Below are positions 23,880 through 34,915 of a stretch of DNA of 64,000 nucleotides, one piece after another. The DNA is from Progne subis subis (lineage: Eukaryota > Chordata > Aves > Passeriformes > Hirundinidae): NCBI GenBank assembly GCA_022316685.1, contig JAKJHU010000159.1:744001-808000 (forward strand). The letters are read 5' to 3'. The notes below the pieces were generated by a model, which did no database searches, had not been told where the DNA came from, and was given only the letters and a program-made list of their open reading frames with translations. The first letter of the stretch is position 1, and every line of letters begins with the position of its first letter. The translations under genes and the position numbers were made by a program.

Positions 23880-24110
23880 TTATGCATTTCAGATTATGAT
23901 TGTTGCCCATCTTATGGTCCTTGACCTTTATCGGTATCACATAATGCCAGGTCATTAACTCTGTGAAAGAGTGAAGGGGCGATGTATCACATTACCTTTG
24001 CTCAAGAGCCGATGTGCAGGCAGTTCCTGCAACTCAATTAACTCGAGTTCATTGATGTGATTCCAAATTCAGCAGCCAGCAGCTTTTGTCATCCCATCTC
24101 AGGTTTCTTT
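23880..24110. promoter_or_regulatory. Candidate conserved non-coding element
   Basis: A non-repetitive stretch with dense transcription-factor-like motifs: tgacctttat, tatcacataatg, two gatgta/tcacatt segments and the perfect 10-bp palindrome aactcgagtt at 24040-24049 next to caattaa. Texture only; no alignment available. Confidence 0.2.
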
Positions 24111-25129
24111 GCCATCAGTAGGAAAATGGGATACTCCCACAGAATGCACAATGCTGACCCTTTTGATGGCTGACAAGTCTCTGATCTGAACTTCCCAAAG
24201 CTCTCTGAAGACAATAATTATTTATGCTTTGTAACTCCTTTAAACTTAAACCATCCTGACACACCTCTAAGGATCTGGCAGAACAGGATGATTTTCAGAA
24301 CTTCCAGTTTGGACTGTGCAACAGCACAAAAACGGATGCACTGATTCAGACCAATGGCTTTTCTTTCACTTACTGTCCCATTCACAGATGTTTAAGGAAA
24401 TAACATCTGAAAAGCTGATATTTCAGCTAGAATTGTGGACAACACCAGCCCAAGTGTGGCTTTAGATTACTAAAATTTCAGTTTCAACTTGGAAAATGTT
24501 GTTATAAATCTAGAATATTTGGATGAGACTGTGCAAAGTGAACTCTTCCCTGTGGACAGTCTCAGTTCCTCAGGAGAAGTGATGTCTGAGGGAGAAGTTG
24601 CTGTTCAGCTCAGGGAGCTATTGCAGTGATTAATGGCTCAGGAGGGTTCTCTGAGGCATAAATCAGTAACCTAGGGAGAAAAAAGGATTGAACTTTTTAT
24701 AGGAGCAAGTCAGAGTCAGGAACTGCTCTCACATCACTGCACCACTATCAGCTGATATTTTCAGCTGGAATTACCTGTCCCATCGAGCCCCAAAAATGCA
24801 GTGAGATTGTGCTGTTGTGAGGGACAAGAGCAAAGATCAGCACAAGGAAATCCCTCATTCATTCTGACACCCATGGACTGTGGAGTGACTGGACTTGCAG
24901 TGAAGTCAGCTTGGGAAGGTGTGTGGTTTTTTGTTTAATAAAGCTCAAGCAGTGAATTCCTCTGTAGAGACCAATTCCTCTTGGCCTGGGAGTGATGGGA
25001 ACATGGGCGAGGTTCTGCCACTGGGTGCAGAGCTTGGTGTTTGGGGAAACAGGAGTGACCACTTCTGTTCTGGCCTGTATTGATCCAACAAATGCCACAA
25101 ATTCTGTATGTTTTACCATCATTCCAGTT
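24111..25129. other. Unique DNA; may include the U3 of the LTR that follows
   Basis: No exon recognised. The 5' boundary of the LTR ending at 25359 could lie anywhere from about 24800 onward, because I could not find a matching TG start with a duplicated flank. Confidence 0.35.
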
Positions 25130-25359
25130 ATCTCAACTGGCTGGACATTGCCTGTAGATGGAAAGTAGAGAATAAATCTCTTGTTTTCCTTTGCTTCCAT
25201 GTGCAGCCCTCACTTTTGCCTTAATAAACTGCCTTTACCTTGTCCAAAAGGGTTTTTTTGTTCCATCTTATTTTCTCCACTGCCACTGCTGCAATCCTGC
25301 TGAGGAAGGGAGAGCAGATTGGTGATCACCTGGTGTCCAACCAAGGTCAACCCACCTCA
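25130..25359 (+). mobile_element. ERVL-type LTR, 3' (R-U5) portion
   Basis: AATAAA at 25223-25228 is followed by a U5-like stretch containing ctgctgcaatcctgctgagg, ggtgatcacctggtgtccaa and ccaaggtcaacccacctca, ending in CA at 25359. This matches the end of avian ERVL-family LTRs as I remember them. A second AATAAA lies at 25171-25176. No primer-binding-site-like sequence follows, so it is probably a solo or truncated LTR. The 137-codon frame starting at 25240 runs from this LTR into flanking DNA and is not a gene. Confidence 0.55.
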
Positions 25360-26940
25360 GAGTCTCAGAGGTTTTCTTGGGGATACGGCAGCGCAAAGTT
25401 CATCAGAGCGATTCCTTACATGGTAGAATCTGATTCTCACTGGTATCCAAGCTGCTTCATAGTGTTACTTGGTTATCCTTGCTGGTGCTGTCAGAGCAAG
25501 GTAATTTTGGATCAGTGTTGTCTGGAGGAAAAACTGAAAATCAGGATGGTTTTCTTTGGTAAAAGTCTGCTAAAGAATAAATATTTTGTCAGTTCAGCTG
25601 CAAAATCTCATGTCCCAGCAGGGCAGACTCTTAGAAAGGCAATACACCCATGATTATCTTTTCATGAAGAAAGATGTTGGAGGGGACAGTGTTTCTGGTG
25701 TTGTGCCTCTCAAAGTGAGGTAGATGGGAAGATTGTTCTGTTTCTTCAGTGCCATAATTCAAATGCTGTTTGGGGGATGTTCAACAGGTTGGAAAATGTT
25801 TCAGTCTCAGAGGAAAAATCACTGCAAGTGATTAAATTTACTCTTTGAATTGCTGTGCTTTGTCCCATCCATTTCTTCTGAAGCCCTGGCGGTTGTCAAC
25901 TTTTTTTTGGGACGTGGCCTTATCCCATGATGTGCTGCAGGTTGTTAAATTCTCCTTTGCAGCCAGGTGACTCTTTCCAAGCAACCACAATGATGTGGGA
26001 GCTATCCTTCAAAGCTGAGAGTGAAATCAGGACTCCTTCAAGGCTGTTTTGGTGGCCTCCTTTTCTCCCTAGGAAATAAAAAATAAAAAGTGATAAAAAT
26101 TATAAAAAATATAAAAATAAGATGAAAATTCTAAAACTCACACTTTACTGCATACTTTCTAATGCAGTGGTAACCATGTCTTTGTTAGCTCTCCACCTCT
26201 TTAAGTGAAACTAGAATTGTCCACATTTTGGTAAAATATCTTTGAAAATATGTAGTCTGTTCAATATGCACATAGTAACCTTCTAATTGTAATCATGTCT
26301 CTGATGTGAGATTCTCAAACCAACTTTAAAAAGAGAATTATAATTCCATCCTACTCGGTGAATTTTCTGAAGTATTTCTTGTAGCTTCATTAGGCTTTAA
26401 AAGGAGTTGGAATCTGCTTCACAACAATCAATCTTTACAGAGTGTTCTCCAGCTCTCAAAATGGGCTTTTAAGGTGTTTCTGGGAAAGCAGACTTTTGAC
26501 TTCAGTAGCCAGTAGCTTTTGTTTCCTAAAAAAATGAAAAAAGAAAGAGAAATGCTGGAGAAATGGCCTTTTTTTTTTTTTTTTTTTTTTAATTTTTGGA
26601 TTTGGTGTAGAAGTTGCTTGAGCTTTGACAGATTCTTAATTCCTCAACAGCCATATTTTGACACTGAAATGGGATTTTTTTTTTTTCCCCACATTACAGT
26701 GTTGCTGTATAGTCCATAGACCATTTAATTCCTCTCACAAGCATGTCGCCAGAAATTACTGCATTTGTGGGGCTTTTACAAAGAGCCCCCACATTTACAA
26801 CTGTGAACCTCACATGGATCTCATCATCCCAGCCCAGAAGGTGGGAGAAACTTCTTGCCACTGAAACAAGGAGCGAGGTGGAGTGCAGGAAGATCACCTC
26901 ACTTTGCACATTACTGGGGTTGATTGAATTACTTCTCATT
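25360..26940. other. Unique DNA with AT and T runs
   Basis: Low-complexity A/T at about 26076-26130, and T22 at 26569-26590. No exon found. Confidence 0.45.
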
Positions 26941-27080
26941 AGTTGAACTGCCGTGGCTGTCCGTGCACAGCCCGCTGAGAGTGCGGAGTAAAATGCATTA
27001 GTCCTGATGTCACGCCATCAAAACTTGCCAAGAATAACATCACAGCCATTACAGCTGATGAGCAGTAACTCATTAAACAG
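26941..27080. promoter_or_regulatory. Candidate conserved non-coding element
   Basis: A compact, non-repetitive, CpG-containing stretch (tgccgtggctgtccgtgcac, gtcctgatgtcacgccatca) with a CRE-like tgatgtcacg, cagccattacagctgatg and TAAT/CATTA cores. It stands out from the AT-rich surroundings. Function and conservation are inference. Confidence 0.2.
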
Positions 27081-29191
27081 CAATCATTTGATCCCTTTTC
27101 ATTGTTTGCCTGCTCTTCAGATATTTATTAAAAAAAACAAAAAACCAAAAAAACAACCTCTATCATCTGTGGAGTATTTTCAACGCATCTGGCTTTTCAT
27201 GGAATCCTATCCAATGAACTAGAGTTTCTTTCTTAAGCCAAAGATGGAATTTCCTCTGTTTCAATTCCTGCAAGGACTGGTGGGGTTTTTTTGATGTATA
27301 GTGCCTTGTAAGGGTTTACTCTATGAAGAGGCATTCTTGTTGATTATTTGGAACAAAATTGTTCTCAGTTTTACAACTGCCATTTGTATTAAGTTTACAA
27401 CATGCAATTAAGGACTCCTATTAAATGTCCTCACAAGGCAGATCCCAATGACCAGTGTTTGTTTACATTTTTCCAGAGCACAGTATTGAAAAGACAATAG
27501 AGAAGAAATATAATGCAAGAGAGGAGCTATAAAACCTCCATTTCAGCTTGCTGAACAAATTTGGGGATTTGGATAGGAAATCTTCTCTTCTGACACTCAA
27601 ATATTTTTGTGGAGTATGGACACAAAAATTTCCTGGAATCCCTTTAATTTGTAGCAACTTCTCCTTTACTGAATTACATATTTCAGAGAATATCTTGTTA
27701 ATGACCAGTATACGGCAAATATATTCTCCAAGCTTATTAGTACAGAAATAATTGCAAGTGGCTGCTATAGTTCATTAGGGCTTATTTATTTTATAGTTCA
27801 TTAAGGCTAATTTTATCACTACAAAATATATTTTAATAGCCAGTTTTCCATTTTGTGCCTTTTTTTTTTGTTGTTGTTGTTTCTCTGCCATCTACTGCTA
27901 GCAATAGTTTCTGATTTTCTTCTTTGGTCCTGGATAATTTCCCACTGTGTTTACTGTGAACTACTTAGTGGAGGCTTTTAATCAACAGCTTTTTTGGGCA
28001 GTAGCAGATGCTAATCTTGAGTCGGGCATATATTAATTTACATCTGTTTCTCCTGGGTCAAAAAGGGCTGGTATAGTTTATTGTTTAATATAAACAAAGC
28101 ATATCACAGTAGCTTGACATGCAGTTAAACTCACTAGTTTTCCAGAGATAATTGGAGAGCCAATTTTCCAGGCTGGATTTGAATTAAATGTTTATTATTT
28201 TGTTGTTTGTAACGAGGTTTATATGGAAAACTGAATTTCCTTGTGCCCTTTGCTCAGTGTCTGGCTGAGCCACGTCCTCCATGGCACATCTGGGTTTGAT
28301 ATCTGCCAGACAGAGGCAGATTTTTCATGGCTCAGGTTATCCAACAGATCACCAGGGAACATTCTCCATCTCTAACACATTCTTGATTTTGATCTGAAGA
28401 GAAACTAAAGAGCAGCTTTACCTTAAATCTAATCAAATTATCTCAGAGACAGAGCGATCCTCAGTTTGGTAAAGGTAATTCACATCAGCTCAGACATGGG
28501 GAGGAATTGATTTCTTTTTGTTACATCTTTTCCACTTTCAATGAATGCTTAAATATTTATTGATGAAAAGACCAGAATTTTGAGTACACTGCCTCCCCCT
28601 CCTGTCTTTGCTATCAAGCAATGGGACTGTGCCTGTTTAATGTCTGTCTCAGCAGTCATTTATACTTTTGGAACAGTGAAACAACCACAAAACAGATTAA
28701 ACGGTGATCTCTCCTGCATGTCTCATACCCTCCTGATTTTTGGCAGGAATCTGGTTCAAATCCTTCCTCAGGGTTTAAGGCAAGATCTAGGTTTGAGTTC
28801 TAATTTAACTGTATAAATCTAAAGCATCTTAACCATATAAATCTAAAGCCAGAAGGAATATTGTGTGGAGCACTAAACTGTTCTCCTTCACTCTTGTGGG
28901 ATTAAAGGAACCAACGTGACAGCATTCAGGTGTACCCAAAGGCAGAGCCATTTCTATCCTTCATTCTCATGGGGATAAAGCAAAATTTGAGTCCCATACC
29001 AACTGCTGAAAAATGTAAGTGAGGAAAGGCCATCACCTTAAAATTTATTTTCTTAACTTGTGATATACTGAATTTTAGAACCTGCTGACAGTTTGCTGTG
29101 GCAGTTTCAATTCGATTTTCTGTTGCAGGTGTTCTTTGGGGTTTTTTTTAGGTGAAGTCAACATTCATTTTTCGCTAGAGTACACAAAGAA
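27081..29191. other. Unique DNA, no gene seen
   Basis: Includes an A-rich patch at 27129-27156, and around 28014-28110 an AT-rich stretch with a tataaacaaag forkhead-like motif. The 27463-27751 frames on both strands are chance. Confidence 0.4.
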
Positions 29192-29225
29192 GTGTATGCG
29201 CGCGCGCGCACACACACACATACAC
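29192..29225. repeat. Alternating purine-pyrimidine (TG/CG/CA) tract, Z-DNA candidate
   Basis: Thirty-four consecutive bases alternate purine and pyrimidine without a break: gtgtat, then a (GC)n core, then (AC)n. The core at 29198-29209 is pure CG dinucleotide, unusual in an AT-rich, CpG-poor region. Confidence 0.93.
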
Positions 29226-29488
29226 CTGGAATCTGGGGCAATCAGCAACCCTAAAAAAAATCCCGAACTTGGAGAGTGGAAAAAACTCACAGAAATTATT
29301 ACAGTTGGGGATAAAAGTAAAGATTGCTCCAGCTATGAAGAGGAATGAAAGTGCGAGAGGTTAACACACAGCCAGCCTTCCCTTCCATTTTCTTGGAGCT
29401 GAAGGGCAAAGTACTAACAGGATTAAGTATTAAGTGCATGTATCTTTGTGTGTTTATGTGTTTTTCTGTTCATATCTGTGTCAGACAA

Positions 29489-29866
29489 GTTGAGAAAGAG
29501 AGCTGAGGTTGTTCAGCCTGGAGAAGAGAAGGCTCTGGGAAAATCTTAGAACGCCTTCCAGAACCTTAAGGGGGGTGATAAAAAGAAGGGAGAGAGACTT
29601 TTTTTTGTACAGTGACAGGACAAGGGAAGGTGGTTTTAAACTGACAGAGAGCAAGTTTAGGTGAGATGTTTAGAAGATAGTCTTTGCTCAGAGGATGGTA
29701 AAGCGCTGGAACAGGTTGCCCAGACAAGTTGTGGCTGTCCCATCCATCCCTGGAAGTGCTCAAAGCCAGGTTGGATGGGGATTGGAGAAACCTCATCCAG
29801 TTGCCCATGGCAGGGGCTTGGAGTGAGACGATCTTAAAGGTCCCTTCCAACCCATGCCGTTCTGAT
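29489..29866 (+). repeat. CR1 LINE 3' fragment
   Basis: Sense CR1: ttgttcagcctggagaagag, gacaggacaagggaaggtgg, ttttaaactgacagagagca, gctggaacaggttgcccaga, tggaagtgctcaaagccagg, ggtcccttccaacccatgcc. It includes the end of the ORF2 region's last coding-like segment and most of the 3'UTR. Confidence 0.95.
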
Positions 29867-30294
29867 CACTTTCTTTGCCAAAAACCAGTTTCATTTCACT
29901 ATGAAATATCGTGCAAATCAGATACTGTTGGTTTCAGTTGTTTCAGTACAAAACAAAGGGCTTTAAAATTACCCTGCATTTCTGTGAATAAGCACCAAAT
30001 GCTTTCCCTTTGAAACGTTTTCCTAAGTCAAAAAGGTGGCCATTCTTTCTTTTGTGTGGTTTATAATGCATGGTCATGAGGGCTGTTCTTGTCTAAACAC
30101 CCAGGAAGTTAATGAGCTTACTTCCATGGGAACAGAAAATCCCGCTGCGAGTCCACGTATTGACCTTTTCCTGGTAAGAACTTGGTGCACATGGGCACAG
30201 TGGAGAAAAGCTGCTCAGTAGCCAGGAAAGCAGATTTTCATCTTCCAGGGCACTGCACTATTTTTCTTCTCTCATGCACTGTGAAACCAAAACT
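29867..30294. other. Unique spacer between two inverted CR1 copies
   Basis: About 430 bp without other features. It would form the loop if the flanking CR1s paired. Confidence 0.5.
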
Positions 30295-30605
30295 GAAGAG
30301 ACCTTTGAGACCATCTTGTTCCAACCTCCCACCATAAGCAAGGACACCTTCCAGCAGACCAGGACTGCTCAAAGCCCCATCCAACCTGGTCTTGAATCCT
30401 TCCAGAGAAGTTTCAGTGCCTCACCACCCTCACAGCAAAGAATTCCTTCCCAATATTCAATCCAAACTCGCTCTCTGGCAGTGTGAAGCCATCCCCTCTT
30501 GTCCTGTCCCTCTCTGCCCTTGTAAGAGATCCCACTCCAGCTCTCTTGGAGCCTCTTTAGGCCCTGGAAGGGGTTCCATGGTCTCTGCAGTTCCAGGTAG
30601 GGAAA
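30295..30605 (-). repeat. CR1 LINE 3' fragment
   Basis: Reverse CR1: agacctttgagaccatcttg, gcaaggacaccttccagcag, caaagccccatccaacctgg, cctcaccaccctcacagcaa, cctcttgtcctgtccctctc. Opposite orientation to the copy at 29489. Confidence 0.93.
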
Positions 30606-32099
30606 CACTTTGGTTTTATAAGACACTCCTGGTCATGGGAGTTTTTCCTCCTGCCAGCCTAAATACGAGTCCTTCATCCAAGCCCCACAAAAAAAAAAAA
30701 AAAAATCCCCAGCCAAAGCTTTACGTTCAATGCTGCAGCTCAGACACCCAAATCCCTTGCTGAAACATTAGATTCACTAACTGGGAAAGTGGGAAAGTTT
30801 TGGCCTGCCAGAAATATTTTGTCAGCCTGTCTTAGGCTTTCCAGTGAAAAGCTGGGCTTTGCTCTCTGTCAGATTTTTATTTTTATTTTTAATCTCCTTT
30901 TGATGAGCTTCCTATTGAGTTTTTACCTACTTACAGCAGAGAGTTATTTTAATTGTGGTTTCCAACAAAAAACAAAGCAAAAACACCTCACCACTTCAGA
31001 GTCTTTCTTGCTTTCATTTTTTCCTGCTGTTGCTCTTACTCTTGACATTCAGCCTTCTCAACAAGTCCTAATATGGCACTCCATAAAATTTTTATCCTGT
31101 CAAAGCCCTGCTGTGAGCATTGCCCAGTGCTTCCAGAATTTGCATTTAGCATCCATTCACATGACTCTATTGGTGGGGCTCTCTTATCACTGAGTAGCCC
31201 TCCAGCTTTATATGAAAGGGCATGAAGTTAATGAAAACAGCATTAAAGCTCGATTTGCATTTAGTGAGATCACTAAGACTTGTTCTGAACTTAATATTAG
31301 TTTCATAATTTTTTCTTTTTTTAACTCTCAGTATCCAGAACCAGAGACAGCAGAAACAGTCCCATCAAAGAGCCTGTTTTTCAGGTGAGGATGTTATGTC
31401 AGAAGGAAGGGAAGGCTTTGATTTTTAAGGGTTTTTTTTTCAGGGTTAGGGAAAATTTAATGTGTTATTCCATCCTTTTGTCTTTTGACAGAAGCACCAC
31501 TCATTGGAACTGATGTTTCTTTTCTGTACATTTTGACATAGATTCCTGGAGAAATGAATACTAGAGAGAGGAAGATCTCTTGAAAATATCACAATATACC
31601 AAGCTTATTTCAGAGTGTTAATGAGGATTTTTCTCCAGACACAAACTTTGCTTGCTGTTACTTTTCTTGGGAGAGAAGAAGAGTTGAAAATTTAGGGTGA
31701 TGATGGTACATATGGGAAAATTGCCTGCCATGCAAGTGAAAAGCAAAGTAAAGGATATTTGAGGATAAACATTTGTGTATTTTCCATTCATTGCTCTAGC
31801 TCAGGCCTGGACCTCCAGGGGCCTCAGGCCTATTTCTGATTTCAAAAATACCAAGAACATTTCTCTGGCCTCAGAGCTAAATTACACGTCTTTGTTACTT
31901 AAGCAAATCCTGCAGTTCCATACTGTAGGGTAGCATCTCATAATCCTTAACTCTGAGTCTCCTCTGGGTCCTGTGGGGTTCTTCTGTGGTCCTAAGACAT
32001 TTTTATACATTTTTGTCTGTGTTTCTGTCTCTGGAAGTACCCACAATGTAACACTCTACTGAGAGTGAGCTCGTGAGCTAAGAAGTGTCACAGAATTTG
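30606..32099. other. Unique DNA, no gene seen
   Basis: An A17 run lies at about 30689-30705. No repeat family recognised, and the open frames at 30392-30763 and 30789-31193 lack splice or family evidence. Confidence 0.4.
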
Positions 32100-32291
32100 C
32101 TGTGAAAGGTGTAGAGCTTTTTTTAGCTCCAGTTGGTGTGGCTGTGTCCCTTCATGCCGGGCAGGTGCGGGCCACCAGCTGGCTCAGATCTGCACAGCAG
32201 CCAAAGCGTTTCAGTCCCTGGTTGCAAGCTGGCAACCTTTCCTTGCGGAACTCAGCTTCTCACCAGCGGCTGGCCCTAATTGCGTCGTGAC
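32100..32291 (-). mobile_element. GC-rich segment next to an ERVK-like LTR, possibly retroviral leader
   Basis: This stretch shares the GC-rich, CpG-containing texture of the adjoining LTR and ends abruptly at about 32100. In the LTR's minus orientation it follows the LTR, where a leader would lie, but I see no primer-binding-site motif. It could instead be a neighbouring piece of another LTR. Identity unknown. Confidence 0.35.
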
Positions 32292-32828
32292 TGCGGCGGT
32301 AGATAAAAGGTCGGCTCTCAGCTGAGCAGGTTTAAAGATGGTTTATTCAGAGTGGCAGGAGCTCCGCCACCCTTCCAACTGCCCAGCCAGAGAGACTTTG
32401 AATTTCCCTCCCCGAACTTATAAGCGGTGGAGGATTCAGGGGTGGCAACAACAGGTTAGCAAATCAGGGAATTTGGGGGGACGGCAGGGGGTGTCCACTT
32501 CTAGACCTTGGACCACTCACCAAAGGGGAAAAGGGTATTTCCCAGGCATCAGCCTATCGCTCGACACCTCTCCTGGGAAATTCCCGAGTCCCAGGAGGGG
32601 TCCCGAGGTGACAGACAGGATACCCCAGAGATGGGGGGGAGAGGGGATTGACCAGGATAGGTGGGGGGGTGGGATGATTGACACAAAACAACTGGCTATA
32701 CGGCAAACTCAAAGGGGAGGAACCGTTACAGAACTGGGGGCACAGTGGAATTAACCATAACATAAAACTTCTTATAAAACTTGATAAATTACTTAAGAAC
32801 TTGATAGAAAAATTCTTGTGCCGCCACA
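32292..32828 (-). mobile_element. ERVK-like LTR (537 bp), minus orientation
   Basis: The termini form an imperfect inverted repeat: TGCGGCGG at 32292 and CCGCCACA at 32821-32828, so the minus strand begins TGTGGCGG and ends CCGCCGCA. On the minus strand the order is U3, a TATA box (plus-strand cttataag, 32417-32424), an AATAAA (plus-strand tttatt, 32342-32347) about 75 nt later, and a short U5 of about 50 nt. This is a complete LTR layout in the right order. The 6-bp flanks do not match (ending cgtgac on the left, acttgg on the right), so it is not a simple solo LTR; one side is retroviral internal sequence or has been rearranged. Confidence 0.8.
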
Positions 32829-32980
32829 ACTTGGGAATCCTTTTGGAATAGCTGTGATAGATTGTGCCTAAAACTTCTGTGTTTGAGTCATCTCCGGAGA
32901 TACAGCAAGGAGAGGTGGATTTTTGGTAAGATTTCTCAAAGGTGTTGGGGTGTTCGGCAAAGGGAGAGGATAGAATAATT

Positions 32981-33145
32981 GGGGTGGGATGGGATAGGAT
33001 GGGATGGGGTGGGATGGGATGGGATGGGATGGGATGGGATGGGATGGGATGGGATGGGATGGGATGGGATGGGATGGGATGGGATGGGGTGGGATGGGAT
33101 GGGGTGGGGTGGCATGGCATGGCGTGGCATGGCATGGCATGGAAT
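32981..33145. repeat. (GGGAT)n pentanucleotide array, 33 units
   Basis: Thirty-three consecutive 5-bp units, mostly GGGAT, with GGGGT and AGGAT variants and a block of GGCAT/GGCGT units at the right end (33111-33140). A 5-bp unit with no stop in any frame reads as the same cyclic peptide in all frames (GMGWD forward, HPIPS reverse), which explains the overlapping long open frames here. Confidence 0.98.
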
Positions 33146-33660
33146 GGGCTGAGGCGTCCACCCCTAGGAAGACTCTTGGGTCAAAAGAAAGTGATGTGTT
33201 CTGGCCTGAGAATGTCAGTTCTACCACAGAGAAACCTTCAGGTAGCACAGTTTTTAAATATTTGACTGCTCTGATGTTGTTGGGGACCAGAATGAGACAC
33301 AGACATTGACAAAAGTGAAAATATTTCTGCAAGAAAAACAACTCCAGCTGAGGGACTTCTGCTTTTCTCTTTCTACAAAAGAAAACCTCGAGAAACAATC
33401 AAGCAATTAGGTTCCAGAATGCACAAAACCTGTATTTTATTTTCATTCTTTGGACTGAAGGACCAATTTGATGACTGATAAAGAACTGTATGAAAAAGTG
33501 ACAATCCCAGCTTAAACCTCATTTTTAACATCTCTTTCCATGGGAAAACAGCCCATTTTTGTGTCCATTTCTCTTTCCCAGATTTGGACAGTGGCGTTTG
33601 GACCAATTCTTTCGATTATTTGGGTCATTTGAGTCAGTTCTTCTTCTAAAAATGGGTGTA
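33146..33660 (-). pseudogene. Open-frame relics of unknown, possibly retroviral, origin
   Basis: On the minus strand, two short stretches read like protein: about 33510-33660 (includes TQIIERIGPNATVQIW) and about 33150-33300 (includes GFSVVELTFSGQNTS). They are in different frames, with stops between. The strand matches the LTR at 32292-32828, and its 5' side would be expected to hold internal retroviral sequence. I recognise no Gag, Pol or Env motif, so the origin is inference. It may be a decayed internal region, an unrelated pseudogene or chance. Confidence 0.25.
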
Positions 33661-34882
33661 AATCTCTGACCCAAAGAGTTTTTTATGGGTTTTTATGTCA
33701 AATTCACAGAGTGCTTCCACCCTCACAGATAATACAGGAACATTAAGAAAGGTCGTATAAGGACTTAGGATGGTAAAAAGGACCTAAGGAGAAGAGCTGG
33801 ACAGAATAATCTGTCATGTGTTGAGTCAGCTAATAAAAAAGGTAGTTACTTAAAATGTCTACAGGCACCAAAGCGTAACGGAAGTCTTAGACAAAGGAAA
33901 ATAATTGAAATTACTATGGACATAATGAAAAATGCATTATCAGGTTTTGCAAAGGCTGAGACCAAGGGTTTGATTCTTGAGCAGCAGCAGAATTGCATGT
34001 AGCCAAGTGTAAAAAATAATATATTAAAAATGGATTTATAAAAGGGTATTGCGGAGGCTGGCATTAAGTGAACTCAGGCTATCTGTTCTGGAGCTCAACA
34101 AGAATCCAGGTATTCTTTTTTTGTTAGAATGAACAGAAATTGAAGCATTTAGTGCTGAACAGTGTTGTTTGCCTCACATTCCTTTCATAATGGACTAAAC
34201 TCGTGTGCTGAACTGAAGATGCTGTAACACATGTAAATAAAAGCCCTGCATGCCTTTCACTCAGCAGGTCTCAGCTCACCCTCCGAGCACCCCTCTGAGG
34301 GGTAGAACTTTCAATATTCTTGTTTTAAAGGAAGCAAAACTGAGATATAAAGAGATTAAATCACTTGTTGGAGGCTGTTAGAGAAGCAAAATTGTGTCAG
34401 TTCCTCCCAAGCTCTCGCCATTCAAGCTCAAAGAGATTTTATTTGCACCACACTCTTTTCAAAGTACATGTTTAGATAAATTAAGGGAAGATATCTGTGG
34501 CATAAATCTGATGATTTCAGCAGAAGTGCTTTGGGGATTAATTTGATCTGCTCATTTCTGGGTAGATACCAGGAACACTGCTGTGTGTATTTAAAGCACA
34601 CTGGTCCCACCTATTGGGGCTGCTGGGGAATTGATTGCGTTGGGTTGCAGTAGGTCGTTTGTCTTCATGCTGATAATTTTGTTTGGGTTTTGTAGTGTTT
34701 CATTATTTTCCACTCCAGCGTATTTTTCACCATCTAAGGGATTTCAGGTATAAATGTATTCCCACAGCCTCTGCTGATAATTTCACTGCTGTCTTTGGGT
34801 CAAATATTGATTGTGACCCCTGCATGAGGAAGGTGTTGATATTCAACATCAAAAATTCTGTCTTATACCTCATTTCTTGGAG

Positions 34883-34915
<33 letters not shown>

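Noticed and set aside
25240..25653. 137-codon plus-strand frame
   Set aside because: It starts inside LTR U5 sequence and runs into unique DNA. No recognisable domain.
30392..30763. 123-codon plus-strand frame
   Set aside because: Most of it is antisense CR1 sequence.
32338..32754. 138-codon plus-strand frame
   Set aside because: Lies entirely within the LTR and opposite to its orientation.
32554..33398. Overlapping 100-190-codon frames on both strands
   Set aside because: They are produced by the GGGAT pentamer array, which has no stop in any frame.
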